This document shows, piece by piece, positions 26,110 to 32,851 of a stretch of 32,851 nucleotides of DNA. The position numbers and the translations under genes are program-made. The notes under the pieces are model-generated. The model searched no databases and had not been told where the DNA came from. It worked only from the letters and a program-made list of their open reading frames with translations. How positions within the stretch are numbered: the stretch's first letter is position 1; each line of letters starts with the position of its first letter. The DNA is from Candidatus Zixiibacteriota bacterium (GTDB taxonomy: Bacteria; Zixibacteria; MSB-5A5; SM1-73): assembly GCA_023127875.1 (NCBI GenBank), contig JAGMFA010000002.1, positions 1 through 32,851 on the forward strand, read 5' to 3'.

Positions 26110-27510
26110 TTATCGACGACCTCCCCATCTCGGGCCACCTTTTGGGGTGCCCTGAAGAACCATTAAACCACGCGAGGCGGCCCAGTCAGCCGCTGCTTGG
26201 GCCAACTGACTGTTGCCGCAATTTAGAAAATCAAGGGCCATGTCTATACTGCCATGCGTGTTTAAGATTTCAATAAGGTCAGGTTCTGAACCCGATCTAC
26301 CCGCGCGAAGAAAAAAGCGGTAAGACGATGCAACTATCTTTCGCAAATCTTCATCCTTGCGAGCCCCCGTTAATAGAGGTTCAACGGCACGGATGTCGTC
26401 AGTCTTCACAAGTGCCCCTGCTACCGTGCCCCGGACACTCAAGTCTTCATCCTTCAGAGCGGCAATCAAGGGCTCAACAGCAGGCGCACCTATCTCCCCC
26501 AGTGCCTTTGCTGCAAACCATTGGAGATCTGGGTCTTGGCCTCTCAGAAGGGCAGTTAGGGGCTCAACAGCAGGCGTGCCTATCTCGCCCAGTGCCTCTG
26601 CTGCAACAGGCCAAGCGAGATCTAAGTTTTGATCCTTCAGAGCGGCCATGAGTGGTTCGACTGCACGAACATCACCTATGTTACCGAGTGCCCGTGCTGC
26701 ACTGTTCCGCACACCGGAATCTTCATCCTTGAGAGCGACAATCAGAGGTTGAACGGCACGGAAATCCTCTATCCTACCAAGTGCCGATGCCGCCGCGTGC
26801 CGAACACTTGAGCTTTGATCCTTCAAAACGGCAATCAGGGGTTCAACTGCACGACCGTCCTTTATCAGCATGAGGCCGAGTGACCTTGCTGCCTGTCTTC
26901 GGATGTGTGCGTTTTCGTCCTTGAGAGCGGCAATCAGAGTTTCAACGGCAGGTGCGCCTATTATGGCCAGTGCCTCTGCTGTCGCCGATCGGACATCTGG
27001 GTTTTCCTCTTTCAGAGCGGCGAGCATGGGTTCAAGGGCAGGTGTGCCTATCTGCCCCAGTGCAAAGGCTGCACTCGTTCGGACATGTGAGCTTTCATCC
27101 CTCAGGGCAGCAACCAACGGTTGCACTGCACGGGCATCCCTTATCTCCCCCAATGCGTCTGCTGCATATTTCCGTACAAACTCATCTTTGTCTTTAAGGG
27201 CAGCAATCAGCGGTTCAACTGCACGGGGATCCTTTGTCCACCCCAGTGCGGTTGCTGCCCGCATTCGGACACTCCACTCTTCATCGCTTAGAGCGGCAAT
27301 CAGGGGTTCAACAGCAGGTGCGCCTATCTCCCCAAGTGCCTTCGCCGCCTCTCCTCCGATATGGTAGTCTTCGTCCTTCAGTTGTTCAATTAGGCTGTCC
27401 ACATCCTCTTCTTGTGAACATCCAGTGAGAAGCAGGTAGAACGAGATAACCAACATAACCATAGTTGCCGCAAAAGCCTTATTCCATGTCTTAAGTTTGG
27501 GATGTGTCAT
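26110..27510 (-). CDS. HEAT-repeat lipoprotein
   Basis: The 466-residue product has a lipoprotein signal peptide with lipobox LLTG-Cys31, so it should be lipidated by Lgt. It then has about eleven PBS-lyase-type HEAT repeats of about 31 residues with the consensus AVEPLIAALKDED..VR..AA.ALGEIG (about 37-385). The tail SIDMALDFLNCGNSQLAQAA is seen in other bacterial HEAT proteins. Such proteins are alpha-solenoid scaffolds without enzymatic activity. The start at 27510 is chosen over a TTG at 27525 because GGAGG sits eight bases upstream of it, within the longer frame. Base composition looks more GC-rich than the flanking transferase genes, and it is bracketed by palindromic repeats, so later arrival in the locus is possible. 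Partner unknown. Confidence 0.9.
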   Translation of the reverse strand: MTHPKLKTWNKAFAATMVMLVISFYLLLTGCSQEEDVDSLIEQLKDEDYHIGGEAAKALGEIGAPAVEPLIAALSDEEWSVRMRAATALGWTKDPRAVEPLIAALKDKDEFVRKYAADALGEIRDARAVQPLVAALRDESSHVRTSAAFALGQIGTPALEPMLAALKEENPDVRSATAEALAIIGAPAVETLIAALKDENAHIRRQAARSLGLMLIKDGRAVEPLIAVLKDQSSSVRHAAASALGRIEDFRAVQPLIVALKDEDSGVRNSAARALGNIGDVRAVEPLMAALKDQNLDLAWPVAAEALGEIGTPAVEPLTALLRGQDPDLQWFAAKALGEIGAPAVEPLIAALKDEDLSVRGTVAGALVKTDDIRAVEPLLTGARKDEDLRKIVASSYRFFLRAGRSGSEPDLIEILNTHGSIDMALDFLNCGNSQLAQAAADWAASRGLMVLQGTPKGGPRWGGRR

Positions 27511-27568
27511 AATGTCCACCTCCAATTTCAGCCAGACAAAATGTCGCCTAACATAGGGTTAATTGAAA

Positions 27569-27620
27569 CCTCTCCCCCCGTCCCCCTCTCCATTTCATGG
27601 AGAGGGGGACGGGGGGAAGG
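27569..27620. repeat. Long near-perfect palindrome upstream of the HEAT gene
   Basis: A perfect 20-bp arm (27574-27593, C-rich) pairs with 27597-27616 (G-rich) around the loop TTC, and the pairing extends imperfectly outward. The inner core, CCCTCTCCAT/ATGGAGAGGG, matches the element at 8316-8340. Neither strand has a following T-run. Confidence 0.85.
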
Positions 27621-27687
27621 TAGACTCTGTTGGATTTTCCATCTACATTCTCTTACTTCTCGGATTCGGTTTCAACGTATCCCGGTT

Positions 27688-28407
27688 TCACTTCCTGATT
27701 CTCAGCAAAAGATAAAACAACGGCTTGACGATCGGCCACCAATCTAAAAACGGTCTGATTTTGGAATATTTTTTCTTCGAGGGGTAAATCTTTGAGATCG
27801 GCACCTCACCGAATTTATATTTCAGCTTCAAAACCCAGAAGTGAATATAATACTCCAGCTCATAGGTGGAAAGCCACTCCTGCCAGATGTTTATCTTAGG
27901 ATCATCGAATAAAGAAACCTTGTAAGTCCTAAAGCCGTTAGTCACATCGGTCAGACCTCGTCGCAAGAGCAAAGACCACAAAAAAGTGAATGCTTTTATT
28001 CCCACTGCTCTGGCTAAAGGAAGATTTCCCGCCTCCCCTCCCTCCAAATATCTGGATCCCTGGATGTAGTCAAAGTCTTCCTCCAGGATGGGTTTAAGCA
28101 GAACGGGTATCTCTTTTGGATCATCCTTTCCGTTCCCTGCCATTACCACTACCAGCTCGAAACCATTCTTTCGGGCGTAATCTATTCCGTCTCTGATACA
28201 GCTTCCCACCCCCTCTTTTTTGGGATGATGAATGCTCTCCACATCAAAACTCTTTAAAACCTCCGGGGTGGTATCGGTGGAGCCGTCGTTTACTACTAGG
28301 ACTCTGTGGACTTTCACCCCTCCGAATCTCTCCAGTACAGTTTTAATCCTGTTCTCTTCGTTATACACCGGGATGATCACCAGGGTTCTAATTCCTTTTT
28401 CTTTCAA
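27688..28407 (-). CDS. DPM1-like family 2 glycosyltransferase
   Basis: About 239 residues of a soluble GT2: TLVIIPVYNEENRIK, VLVVNDGSTDTTPE, EGVGSCIRDGIDYARKNG, VVVMAGNGKDDPKEIP, YIQGSRYLEGG, then DVTNGFRTYKVSLFDD and SKIYPSKKKYSKIRPFLDW. It is related to polyprenol-phosphate sugar synthases. At the usual DxD site it reads AGNGKDDP, a variant seen in family members of unclear donor use. No ATG is available; TTG at 28407 has GGAG seven bases upstream and is preferred to a TTG two codons earlier. It is the first transferase gene after the aminotransferase, separated from it by repeats. Confidence 0.87.
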   Translation of the reverse strand: MKEKGIRTLVIIPVYNEENRIKTVLERFGGVKVHRVLVVNDGSTDTTPEVLKSFDVESIHHPKKEGVGSCIRDGIDYARKNGFELVVVMAGNGKDDPKEIPVLLKPILEEDFDYIQGSRYLEGGEAGNLPLARAVGIKAFTFLWSLLLRRGLTDVTNGFRTYKVSLFDDPKINIWQEWLSTYELEYYIHFWVLKLKYKFGEVPISKIYPSKKKYSKIRPFLDWWPIVKPLFYLLLRIRK

Positions 28408-28503
28408 CCCCAAACTCCAGGATAAAAACCAAACATAACAACAATAGATTGTCTTTTGTTCAAAGCAAAAAATTTCTTGGGTCTTTATAGGTACTTAAAT
28501 CTT

Positions 28504-28671
28504 GAGGCGGGATGAATTCCCGCCTCTATGTGAACTATATTCTATCAAGCGTATGAGATGGCATCCAGCCATGCTTTAAACTTTTAGTTTCTTAAATCGC
28601 TTTGTAAAGCTGAAGCTTTACACTACACGAAAGATTTTATTATCGGGTATCCCGCCTTCGGCGGGAAACCC
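28504..28671. repeat. Three short palindromes between the aminotransferase and GT2 genes
   Basis: GAGGCGGGA/TCCCGCCTC (28504-28526), TGTAAAGC/GCTTTACA (28603-28622) and CCCGCC/GGCGGG with an outer GGGT/ACCC (28645-28671). The first resembles the GGGGCGGGA stem inside the MITE-like element, and the second repeats the outer arms of the nested element at 16915-16979. No gene is seen between 28408 and 28691. Confidence 0.6.
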
Positions 28672-28691
28672 AACCTATCGGTTAAGTTTCA

Positions 28692-29795
28692 TCACTCCCC
28701 GTAGAACTCCTTGATACAATCTGTGGTATACTTTATCTGTTCCTCAGTTAGCTCAGCAAACATGGGAAGCGACAGAATCTCATCCATGCATCCTTCAGTC
28801 ACCGGGAAGTCTCCTTTTTTATATCCCAGGAAGCTGTAAGCATTCTGAAGATGTATGGGTATGGGATAATGGATGTTGGTGAATATGTCCTTTTGCTTGA
28901 GGGAATCAATTAGTTTTTCTCTCTCTTTTACCTTCACACAGAAGACATGATAAACGTGTTTGGCATAGGGCATCTCTTCTGGCACCTTCACGCTGGTTCC
29001 TTGCAGATATTTTCTGTAAAGGTCAGCGTTTTTTCTTCTGGCATCGTTCCAATCGTCTAAATGCTTCAACTTTACCGCGAGGACTGCACCCTGAATACCC
29101 TCCAGTCGACAATTGTTGCCGATGTACTCATGATAGAACTTCTTGGAGGAACCATGATCCCTTAGCATCCGCACCTTTTGCGCAATCTCGTCTGAGTTGG
29201 TGGTAACCGCCCCTCCCTCTCCATAAGCTCCCAGATTTTTCCCCGGATAGAAACTGAAGCATCCCACCCTGGCCAAACCTCCGGTCCTTTTCCCCTTATA
29301 CTTTGCCCCGTGTGCTTGAGCGGCATCCTCGATGAGTGGTATCCCTTTCTTTTCCGCTATCTGAAGTATGGGATCTAAGTCTGCTGGCTGTCCGTAAAGG
29401 TGCACCGGAATTATCGCCTTGGTTTTTCCGGTTATGGCCTTTTCCAGTTTAGTGGGATCTAAATTGTAACTTTTCTCTTCCATGTCCACAAATACCGGGG
29501 TTGCTCCAGCATAGGAAATAGCTTCTGCGGTAGCAATAAAGGTGTTAGGCGTGGTTATTACCTCGTCCCCCTCCCCGATCTCCAGAGCTTTCAATGCCAT
29601 GATCAATGCAGAAGTGCCGGAATTAATTCCGATGGCGTGTTTTGTCTCACAATAGCTGGCAAAATTCTTTTCGAAATCTGCCACCGCCTTACCCAGAACG
29701 AAAGCGGTATTGGAGATGACGTTCTCAATGGCGGCATCAATCTCTGGCTTGATGGTTTGATACTGTGCTTTTAAATCAACAAAATTTACTTTCAT
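28692..29795 (-). CDS. DegT/DnrJ/EryC1/StrS-family sugar aminotransferase
   Basis: A 367-residue PLP-dependent aminotransferase that would convert a nucleotide-linked keto-sugar to an amino sugar for the glycan locus. Supporting motifs: GINSGTSALIMALKA, GDEVITTPNTFIATAEA, IPLIEDAAQAHGA (PLP-binding aspartate) and FSFYPGKNLGAYGEGGAV with the PLP lysine (about residue 186). Length and all sections match the family. The ATG at 29795 has AAGGAG six bases upstream; a TTG one codon earlier is not needed. It has a good promoter at 29840-29867 and is the first gene of the minus-strand glycan locus. The sugar product cannot be specified, and no dehydratase partner is present in the window. Confidence 0.95.
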   Translation of the reverse strand: MKVNFVDLKAQYQTIKPEIDAAIENVISNTAFVLGKAVADFEKNFASYCETKHAIGINSGTSALIMALKALEIGEGDEVITTPNTFIATAEAISYAGATPVFVDMEEKSYNLDPTKLEKAITGKTKAIIPVHLYGQPADLDPILQIAEKKGIPLIEDAAQAHGAKYKGKRTGGLARVGCFSFYPGKNLGAYGEGGAVTTNSDEIAQKVRMLRDHGSSKKFYHEYIGNNCRLEGIQGAVLAVKLKHLDDWNDARRKNADLYRKYLQGTSVKVPEEMPYAKHVYHVFCVKVKEREKLIDSLKQKDIFTNIHYPIPIHLQNAYSFLGYKKGDFPVTEGCMDEILSLPMFAELTEEQIKYTTDCIKEFYGE

Positions 29796-29839
29796 CAAAT
29801 TCTCCTTAAGTTTTCCTTCTGATCAATCCATTTTGATCT

Positions 29840-29867
29840 AAGATAGCAGATTACCCCCCAAAGTCAA
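29840..29867 (-). promoter_or_regulatory. Sigma-70-type promoter of the glycan locus
   Basis: Minus-strand TTGACT (29867-29862), a 16-base spacer and TATCTT (29845-29840), giving a leader of about 38 bases before the aminotransferase ATG. Confidence 0.6.
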
Positions 29868-29885
29868 GCGTTTAGTATAGCCGGA

Positions 29886-29940
29886 TGGACAGGTATAGGT
29901 ACATGGTATCCATCCACCCAGACGAGTGAGCGTCTGTCCA
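29886..29940. repeat. Nested palindrome in the divergent intergenic region
   Basis: TGGACAG (29886-29892) pairs with CTGTCCA (29934-29940), and CAGACG/CGTCTG (29919-29936) forms a competing inner hairpin. It sits between the divergent glycan-locus and htrA promoters. No gene is seen in 29796-30160; it holds only promoters and this element. Confidence 0.5.
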
Positions 29941-29987
29941 CTATGGATTTTTTTAATCAGAGGTGCAACAGATTTAAAGTTTAAGCG

Positions 29988-29993
29988 TATAAT
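29988..29993 (+). promoter_or_regulatory. Possible -10 element for the htrA-rpoD pair
   Basis: A perfect TATAAT with a weak -35 (GCAACA, 17 bases upstream). It would give a long leader of about 165 bases to the htrA start. A different promoter nearer the gene cannot be excluded. Confidence 0.35.
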
Positions 29994-30160
29994 ATGTTGC
30001 ATTTTGTCGGTAAGTTTTTGCAGAGACAAGAAAACCTAAAAGAAGATGGATGGGGATTAAAAGAGTAATTCTGATTTGTTGAAAGATAGCGTAATTTTTC
30101 TTGGATGTTGGGGCACAGAATCTTATCAATAAAATTTAAAAGATTTTGGGAGTGAAAGGT

Positions 30161-31720
30161 TTGAAAGATACCGAATTATTTTTCAAACTGAAAAAGCTTT
30201 TTGTATTTTTTCTTTTTGCTCTTCTTTTTATAGGGGTGGGCCTATTCCTTTCTGGCTTTAAGTGGTCTTCTTTTTCCTCAGGGAACCTTCAGGCCACCAC
30301 GTCTACGGAGGACTCAAGAAGGGACCCAGAACAATTCTTTGGGTCAAAGAACGAGCTTCTTTTGGGGTCGGAGAGTCCCTTTGTCAGGGTGGCGGAAAAG
30401 GTGAGCCCGGCGGTGGTGAATATAAGAGCCGAAAAGATGGTGAAAGGTGGCTCGTTTTATGAATTTTTCCCTTTTGATGATTTCTTCCGCAGATTCTTCG
30501 GTGAGGTTCCGGAAAGAAGGCCCGCCACTCAGAAGAGCCAAAGCTTAGGCTCTGGCTTCATCTTTAGAAAAGATGGCTATATTTTGACCAACAATCACGT
30601 GGTTTCCGGCGCAGATAACATTTCTGTCAAACTGCCTGATGGCACTCAGCATCAGGCTGAGGTGGTGGGTTTGGATAAGGATACAGATATTGCAGTGCTG
30701 AAGATCGACGTGGACGAGGAACTCCCCGCGGCTGAATTCGGGGATTCGGATCCTCTGAGGGTAGGAGAATGGGTCATGGCCATAGGGAATCCCTTTCCCG
30801 ATCTGGGTCTGGACAGAACCGTCACCGTGGGAGTGGTCAGTGCCAAGGGAAGGGGGAACTTAAATTTTGGACCGGAAGACACGCCTCAGTATCAGAACTA
30901 TATTCAAACTGATGCTTCCATCAACCCGGGGAACAGTGGAGGACCGCTGGTAAACATCCATGGAGAAGTGGTGGGAATAAATTCAGCCATAACCAATCCC
31001 ACCGGGGTGGGATTTAATATCGGGATAGGATTCGCCATCCCCATAAACTTGGCCAAGTCGGTGATTCCCGATCTAATTGAGAAAGGGAAAGTCTTAAGAG
31101 GGTTTTTAGGAATAGTCTTCCAGGAGATAGATAAAAATACCGCAGACGCATTGGATCTTCCTTCAGCCGAAGGGGTGCTGGTGCGAACGGTTCAGCCAGG
31201 AACGCCGGCAGATGTAGCGGGAATTAAAACGGGTGACGTGATAACCGTATTCAATGGACACAACGTGGTGGATGGACAAAAATTTAGGATGATGGTGGCT
31301 CAGGCAGGTCCGGAGCAGAAGGTCACCATCGATATTATAAGAGACAGGAAGAAGCTAACCAAGAAACTTATGTTGGCGGATAGAGAGAAATTCCTCTCCA
31401 GAACAGAAACAAAGCCATCTGAGGAGGAGAAGGTAGAACAATGGTTAGGACTACAGGTGAACACCTCCACCAGAAATTTAGCCGTTCAATTCAATGTGAA
31501 ATTCCAACCGGGCGTGATGGTATCGGAAGTAAAGCCGGGAAGCCCGGCTGAGCAGGCAGAATTCCGCTCAGGTGACATCATAGTAAAGATAAACGACCAA
31601 AAGATCGAGAATTTAGATGACTACCAGAAGGCGTCTGTATCCTTGAAGGATAAAAAGAAGGCTGTTCTTTTCTTAATCTATAGAGATGGAGAACCACTTT
31701 TTATAGCGGTCAAGCCTTAA
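30161..31720 (+). CDS. degP: Do/HtrA-type periplasmic serine protease with two PDZ domains
   Basis: An envelope quality-control protease that degrades or refolds misfolded exported proteins. About 519 residues: an N-terminal membrane anchor or uncleaved signal (about 10-33), a trypsin-like domain with the full triad His146 (TNNHVVSG), Asp176 (TDIAVLKI) and Ser259 (NPGNSGGPL), PDZ1 (about 313-405) and PDZ2 (about 428-515, with GDIIVKINDQKI). No ATG is available. TTG at 30161 is preferred because GGGAG lies eight bases upstream; TTG at 30146 and GTG at 30152 are in the same frame. The sigma factor gene follows after 82 bases on the same strand. The retained N-terminal helix suggests it is inner-membrane anchored, as in DegS or HtrA-like forms, but the two PDZ domains match Do/DegP. 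Confidence 0.95.
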   Translation: MKDTELFFKLKKLFVFFLFALLFIGVGLFLSGFKWSSFSSGNLQATTSTEDSRRDPEQFFGSKNELLLGSESPFVRVAEKVSPAVVNIRAEKMVKGGSFYEFFPFDDFFRRFFGEVPERRPATQKSQSLGSGFIFRKDGYILTNNHVVSGADNISVKLPDGTQHQAEVVGLDKDTDIAVLKIDVDEELPAAEFGDSDPLRVGEWVMAIGNPFPDLGLDRTVTVGVVSAKGRGNLNFGPEDTPQYQNYIQTDASINPGNSGGPLVNIHGEVVGINSAITNPTGVGFNIGIGFAIPINLAKSVIPDLIEKGKVLRGFLGIVFQEIDKNTADALDLPSAEGVLVRTVQPGTPADVAGIKTGDVITVFNGHNVVDGQKFRMMVAQAGPEQKVTIDIIRDRKKLTKKLMLADREKFLSRTETKPSEEEKVEQWLGLQVNTSTRNLAVQFNVKFQPGVMVSEVKPGSPAEQAEFRSGDIIVKINDQKIENLDDYQKASVSLKDKKKAVLFLIYRDGEPLFIAVKP

Positions 31721-31802
31721 ATAGCGTTTTGTCAACAGGACCAGAAGATCGATTTTAACCTTCAACCTCAAAAAGCCGCCGAAAGGAGGATTGGTTTAAA
31801 AA

Positions 31803-32657
31803 TTGGCAAAGTTAGTAAGAAGATTCAGGGATGAGGACAGATCTCTGGATCTTTATTTAAGAGAGATTGGAGAGACTCCCTTGATCACTGCACAGCAGGA
31901 GGTGGAATTAGCCAGACGGATCAAGCAGGGAGATCAGTTGGCTCTGGAGAAGTTGACCAAAGCTAATTTGAGATTTGTGGTCTCGGTAGCCAAACAATAC
32001 CAGAACCAGGGTCTATCCTTGGCTGATCTGATCAACGAGGGAAACATAGGGCTGATTAAAGCGGCCAAAAGATTTGATGAAACCCGAGGATTTAAATTCA
32101 TCTCCTATGCGGTGTGGTGGATCAGGCAGGCGATACTTCAGGCTCTGGCGGAGCAGTCGCGGATTGTAAGACTGCCTCTAAACCGGGTGGGAACTTTGCA
32201 CAAGATAGGCAAAATCTCCAGCTCACTGGAGCAGGAGTATGGAAGAGAGCCCTCACCGGATGAGATCGCCAAAGAGCTGGATTTATCTGCTGTGGAGGTG
32301 TCGGATACTTTGAAGATCTCCAACAGCCATCTGTCTTTGGATGCTCCGTTCTCGGTCTCCGAGGATAACAGCCTAATGGACGTTTTGGAGGATGAATTTC
32401 AACCCGCCCCGGATGAGGACCTGTTAACCGAATCCTTGAAGGTGGAGATCGAAAGGGCTTTGAATTCGCTTTCTGCTCGAGAGGCGGAGGTGATCAACCT
32501 CTATTTCGGCCTGAATGCGGAGAAGGCGTTGACCTTAGAGGAGATCGGAACCAGATTCAACTTAACCCGGGAGCGGGTTAGACAGATAAAGGAGAAAGCC
32601 ATCCGCAGACTAAGACACGCCTCCCGCAGTAAATCCCTGCGCGCTTATCTCAACTAA
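31803..32657 (+). CDS. rpoD: RNA polymerase primary sigma factor (RpoD/SigA, short form)
   Basis: The 284-residue sigma-70 factor lacks region 1.1 and starts with region 1.2 ([20 protein letters not shown]). Region 2 is complete ([40 protein letters not shown] for -10 melting), followed by region 3 ([12 protein letters not shown] to [11 protein letters not shown]) and region 4 with the -35 helix-turn-helix ([20 protein letters not shown]). Length and sequence style match the primary sigma of Bacteroidetes-like bacteria, a main reason for the FCB placement. The TTG at 31803 is the first usable start after an in-frame stop; an AAAGGAGG lies 13 bases upstream, longer than ideal. A strong terminator follows. 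The housekeeping rather than alternative role is inferred from full conservation of regions 2.4 and 4.2. Confidence 0.95.
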   Translation: MAKLVRRFRDEDRSLDLYLREIGETPLITAQQEVELARRIKQGDQLALEKLTKANLRFVVSVAKQYQNQGLSLADLINEGNIGLIKAAKRFDETRGFKFISYAVWWIRQAILQALAEQSRIVRLPLNRVGTLHKIGKISSSLEQEYGREPSPDEIAKELDLSAVEVSDTLKISNSHLSLDAPFSVSEDNSLMDVLEDEFQPAPDEDLLTESLKVEIERALNSLSAREAEVINLYFGLNAEKALTLEEIGTRFNLTRERVRQIKEKAIRRLRHASRSKSLRAYLN

Positions 32658-32684
32658 AAAATCTCGAAAAGTTTTGGGGAGAAA

Positions 32685-32720
32685 AAGCCCTGGAGTTTAT
32701 CCGGGGCTTCTTCTTTTTTT
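32685..32720 (+). terminator. Rho-independent terminator after rpoD
   Basis: A 10-bp stem AAGCCCTGGA / TCCGGGGCTT with a five-base loop (32685-32709) is followed by CTTC and a seven-T run (32714-32720). It lies 28 bases past the rpoD stop. Confidence 0.88.
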
Positions 32721-32739
32721 ACTCGTTGGTTGAGAGTGC

Positions 32740-32851
32740 CCTTCAGGGCTTGTTGAAAAAGCTACATTTTGGGGCGGGATAAATTCCCGCCCCCTATAGG
32801 AGACAATTACTTATCATCCATAGGGCAGGGCATTTAGCCCTGCCGAATGGG
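32740..32851. mobile_element. MITE-like element, copy 2 (cut by the window end)
   Basis: From CTTCAGGGCTTGTTGAAAAAG onward this is nearly identical to the reverse complement of 20258-20378, including the GGGGCGGGA/TCCCGCCCC stem and the CAGGGC/GCCCTG stem. Small differences include a one-base change at GCTACA versus GCCACA and a two-base insertion after TTATCA. The right terminus lies outside the window. Confidence 0.75.

Noticed and set aside
26328..27428. Several long plus-strand open frames opposite the HEAT gene
   Set aside because: They are periodic shadows of the repeated HEAT codons; the minus strand has the signal peptide, lipobox and a strong ribosome-binding site.
27569..27620. Intrinsic terminator for the GT2 or HEAT gene
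   Set aside because: The stem is strong, but neither strand has a T-run after it and it lies upstream of the HEAT gene rather than after a stop codon on that strand.
29838..30029. 63-residue minus-strand frame upstream of the aminotransferase gene
   Set aside because: It spans the aminotransferase promoter and a nested palindrome, and shows no ribosome-binding site or domain.

Overview
The window looks like a chromosomal segment of an uncultured Gram-negative bacterium of the FCB (Fibrobacteres-Chlorobi-Bacteroidetes) type, possibly a Zixibacteria-like candidate phylum. That placement is inferred. It rests on a short primary sigma factor that lacks region 1.1 and resembles Bacteroidetes RpoD, a very large secreted gingipain-type (C25) protease ending in a double dockerin, a lipid-linked glycan locus, and outer-membrane proteins (beta-barrel, LolA-like). 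No rRNA, tRNA, CRISPR array, prophage or transposase gene was seen.

Layout. (1) 132-2077: a two-gene, minus-strand, translationally coupled envelope operon (LolA-like periplasmic protein, then an outer-membrane beta-barrel) with a recognisable promoter. (2) 2441-6145: a C25 cysteine protease with its own promoter and intrinsic terminator. (3) 6563-14673: a minus-strand run coding for a Trm112-like protein, PtsN-type EIIA, MreC, MreD, PBP2, RodA, Lgt and ComF, i.e. the cell-elongation module without mreB. Between ptsN and mreC sits an inserted cassette: a frameshifted four-helix-bundle (IVS-type) gene flanked by GACTG/CAGTC repeat arrays. (4) 14893-15879: accA. (5) 16016-29795: a ten-gene minus-strand surface-glycan or glycolipid locus: four GT2 enzymes (two soluble DPM-like, one GtrB-like with membrane anchor, one rhamnosyltransferase-like), a YfhO-type membrane protein, an LPG-synthase-type membrane protein, a GT4, a GT-C/TPR fusion, a HEAT-repeat lipoprotein and a DegT-type sugar aminotransferase. 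(6) 30161-32657, plus strand: a Do/HtrA periplasmic protease followed by the primary sigma factor and a strong terminator.

The genes fit together as an envelope-biogenesis neighbourhood: fatty-acid precursor supply (AccA), lipoprotein lipidation (Lgt), peptidoglycan elongation (MreCD/PBP2/RodA), glycan assembly on lipid carriers (GT cluster) and periplasmic quality control (HtrA).

The most unusual material is non-coding. Nearly every intergenic gap holds a short palindromic or nested-palindromic element. These belong to several families, including one ~110-bp element with inverted termini present twice in opposite orientation (20258-20366 and 32740-end), a purine/pyrimidine stem family (8316, 11747, 27569, and a partial copy at the left edge), elements with an outer stem enclosing hairpins (14766, 16915, 29886), and tandem 6- or 7-mer arrays (13478, 13949, 21384). 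I saw no clear undescribed defence or enzymatic system; the repeat cassettes are the best candidates for something new.
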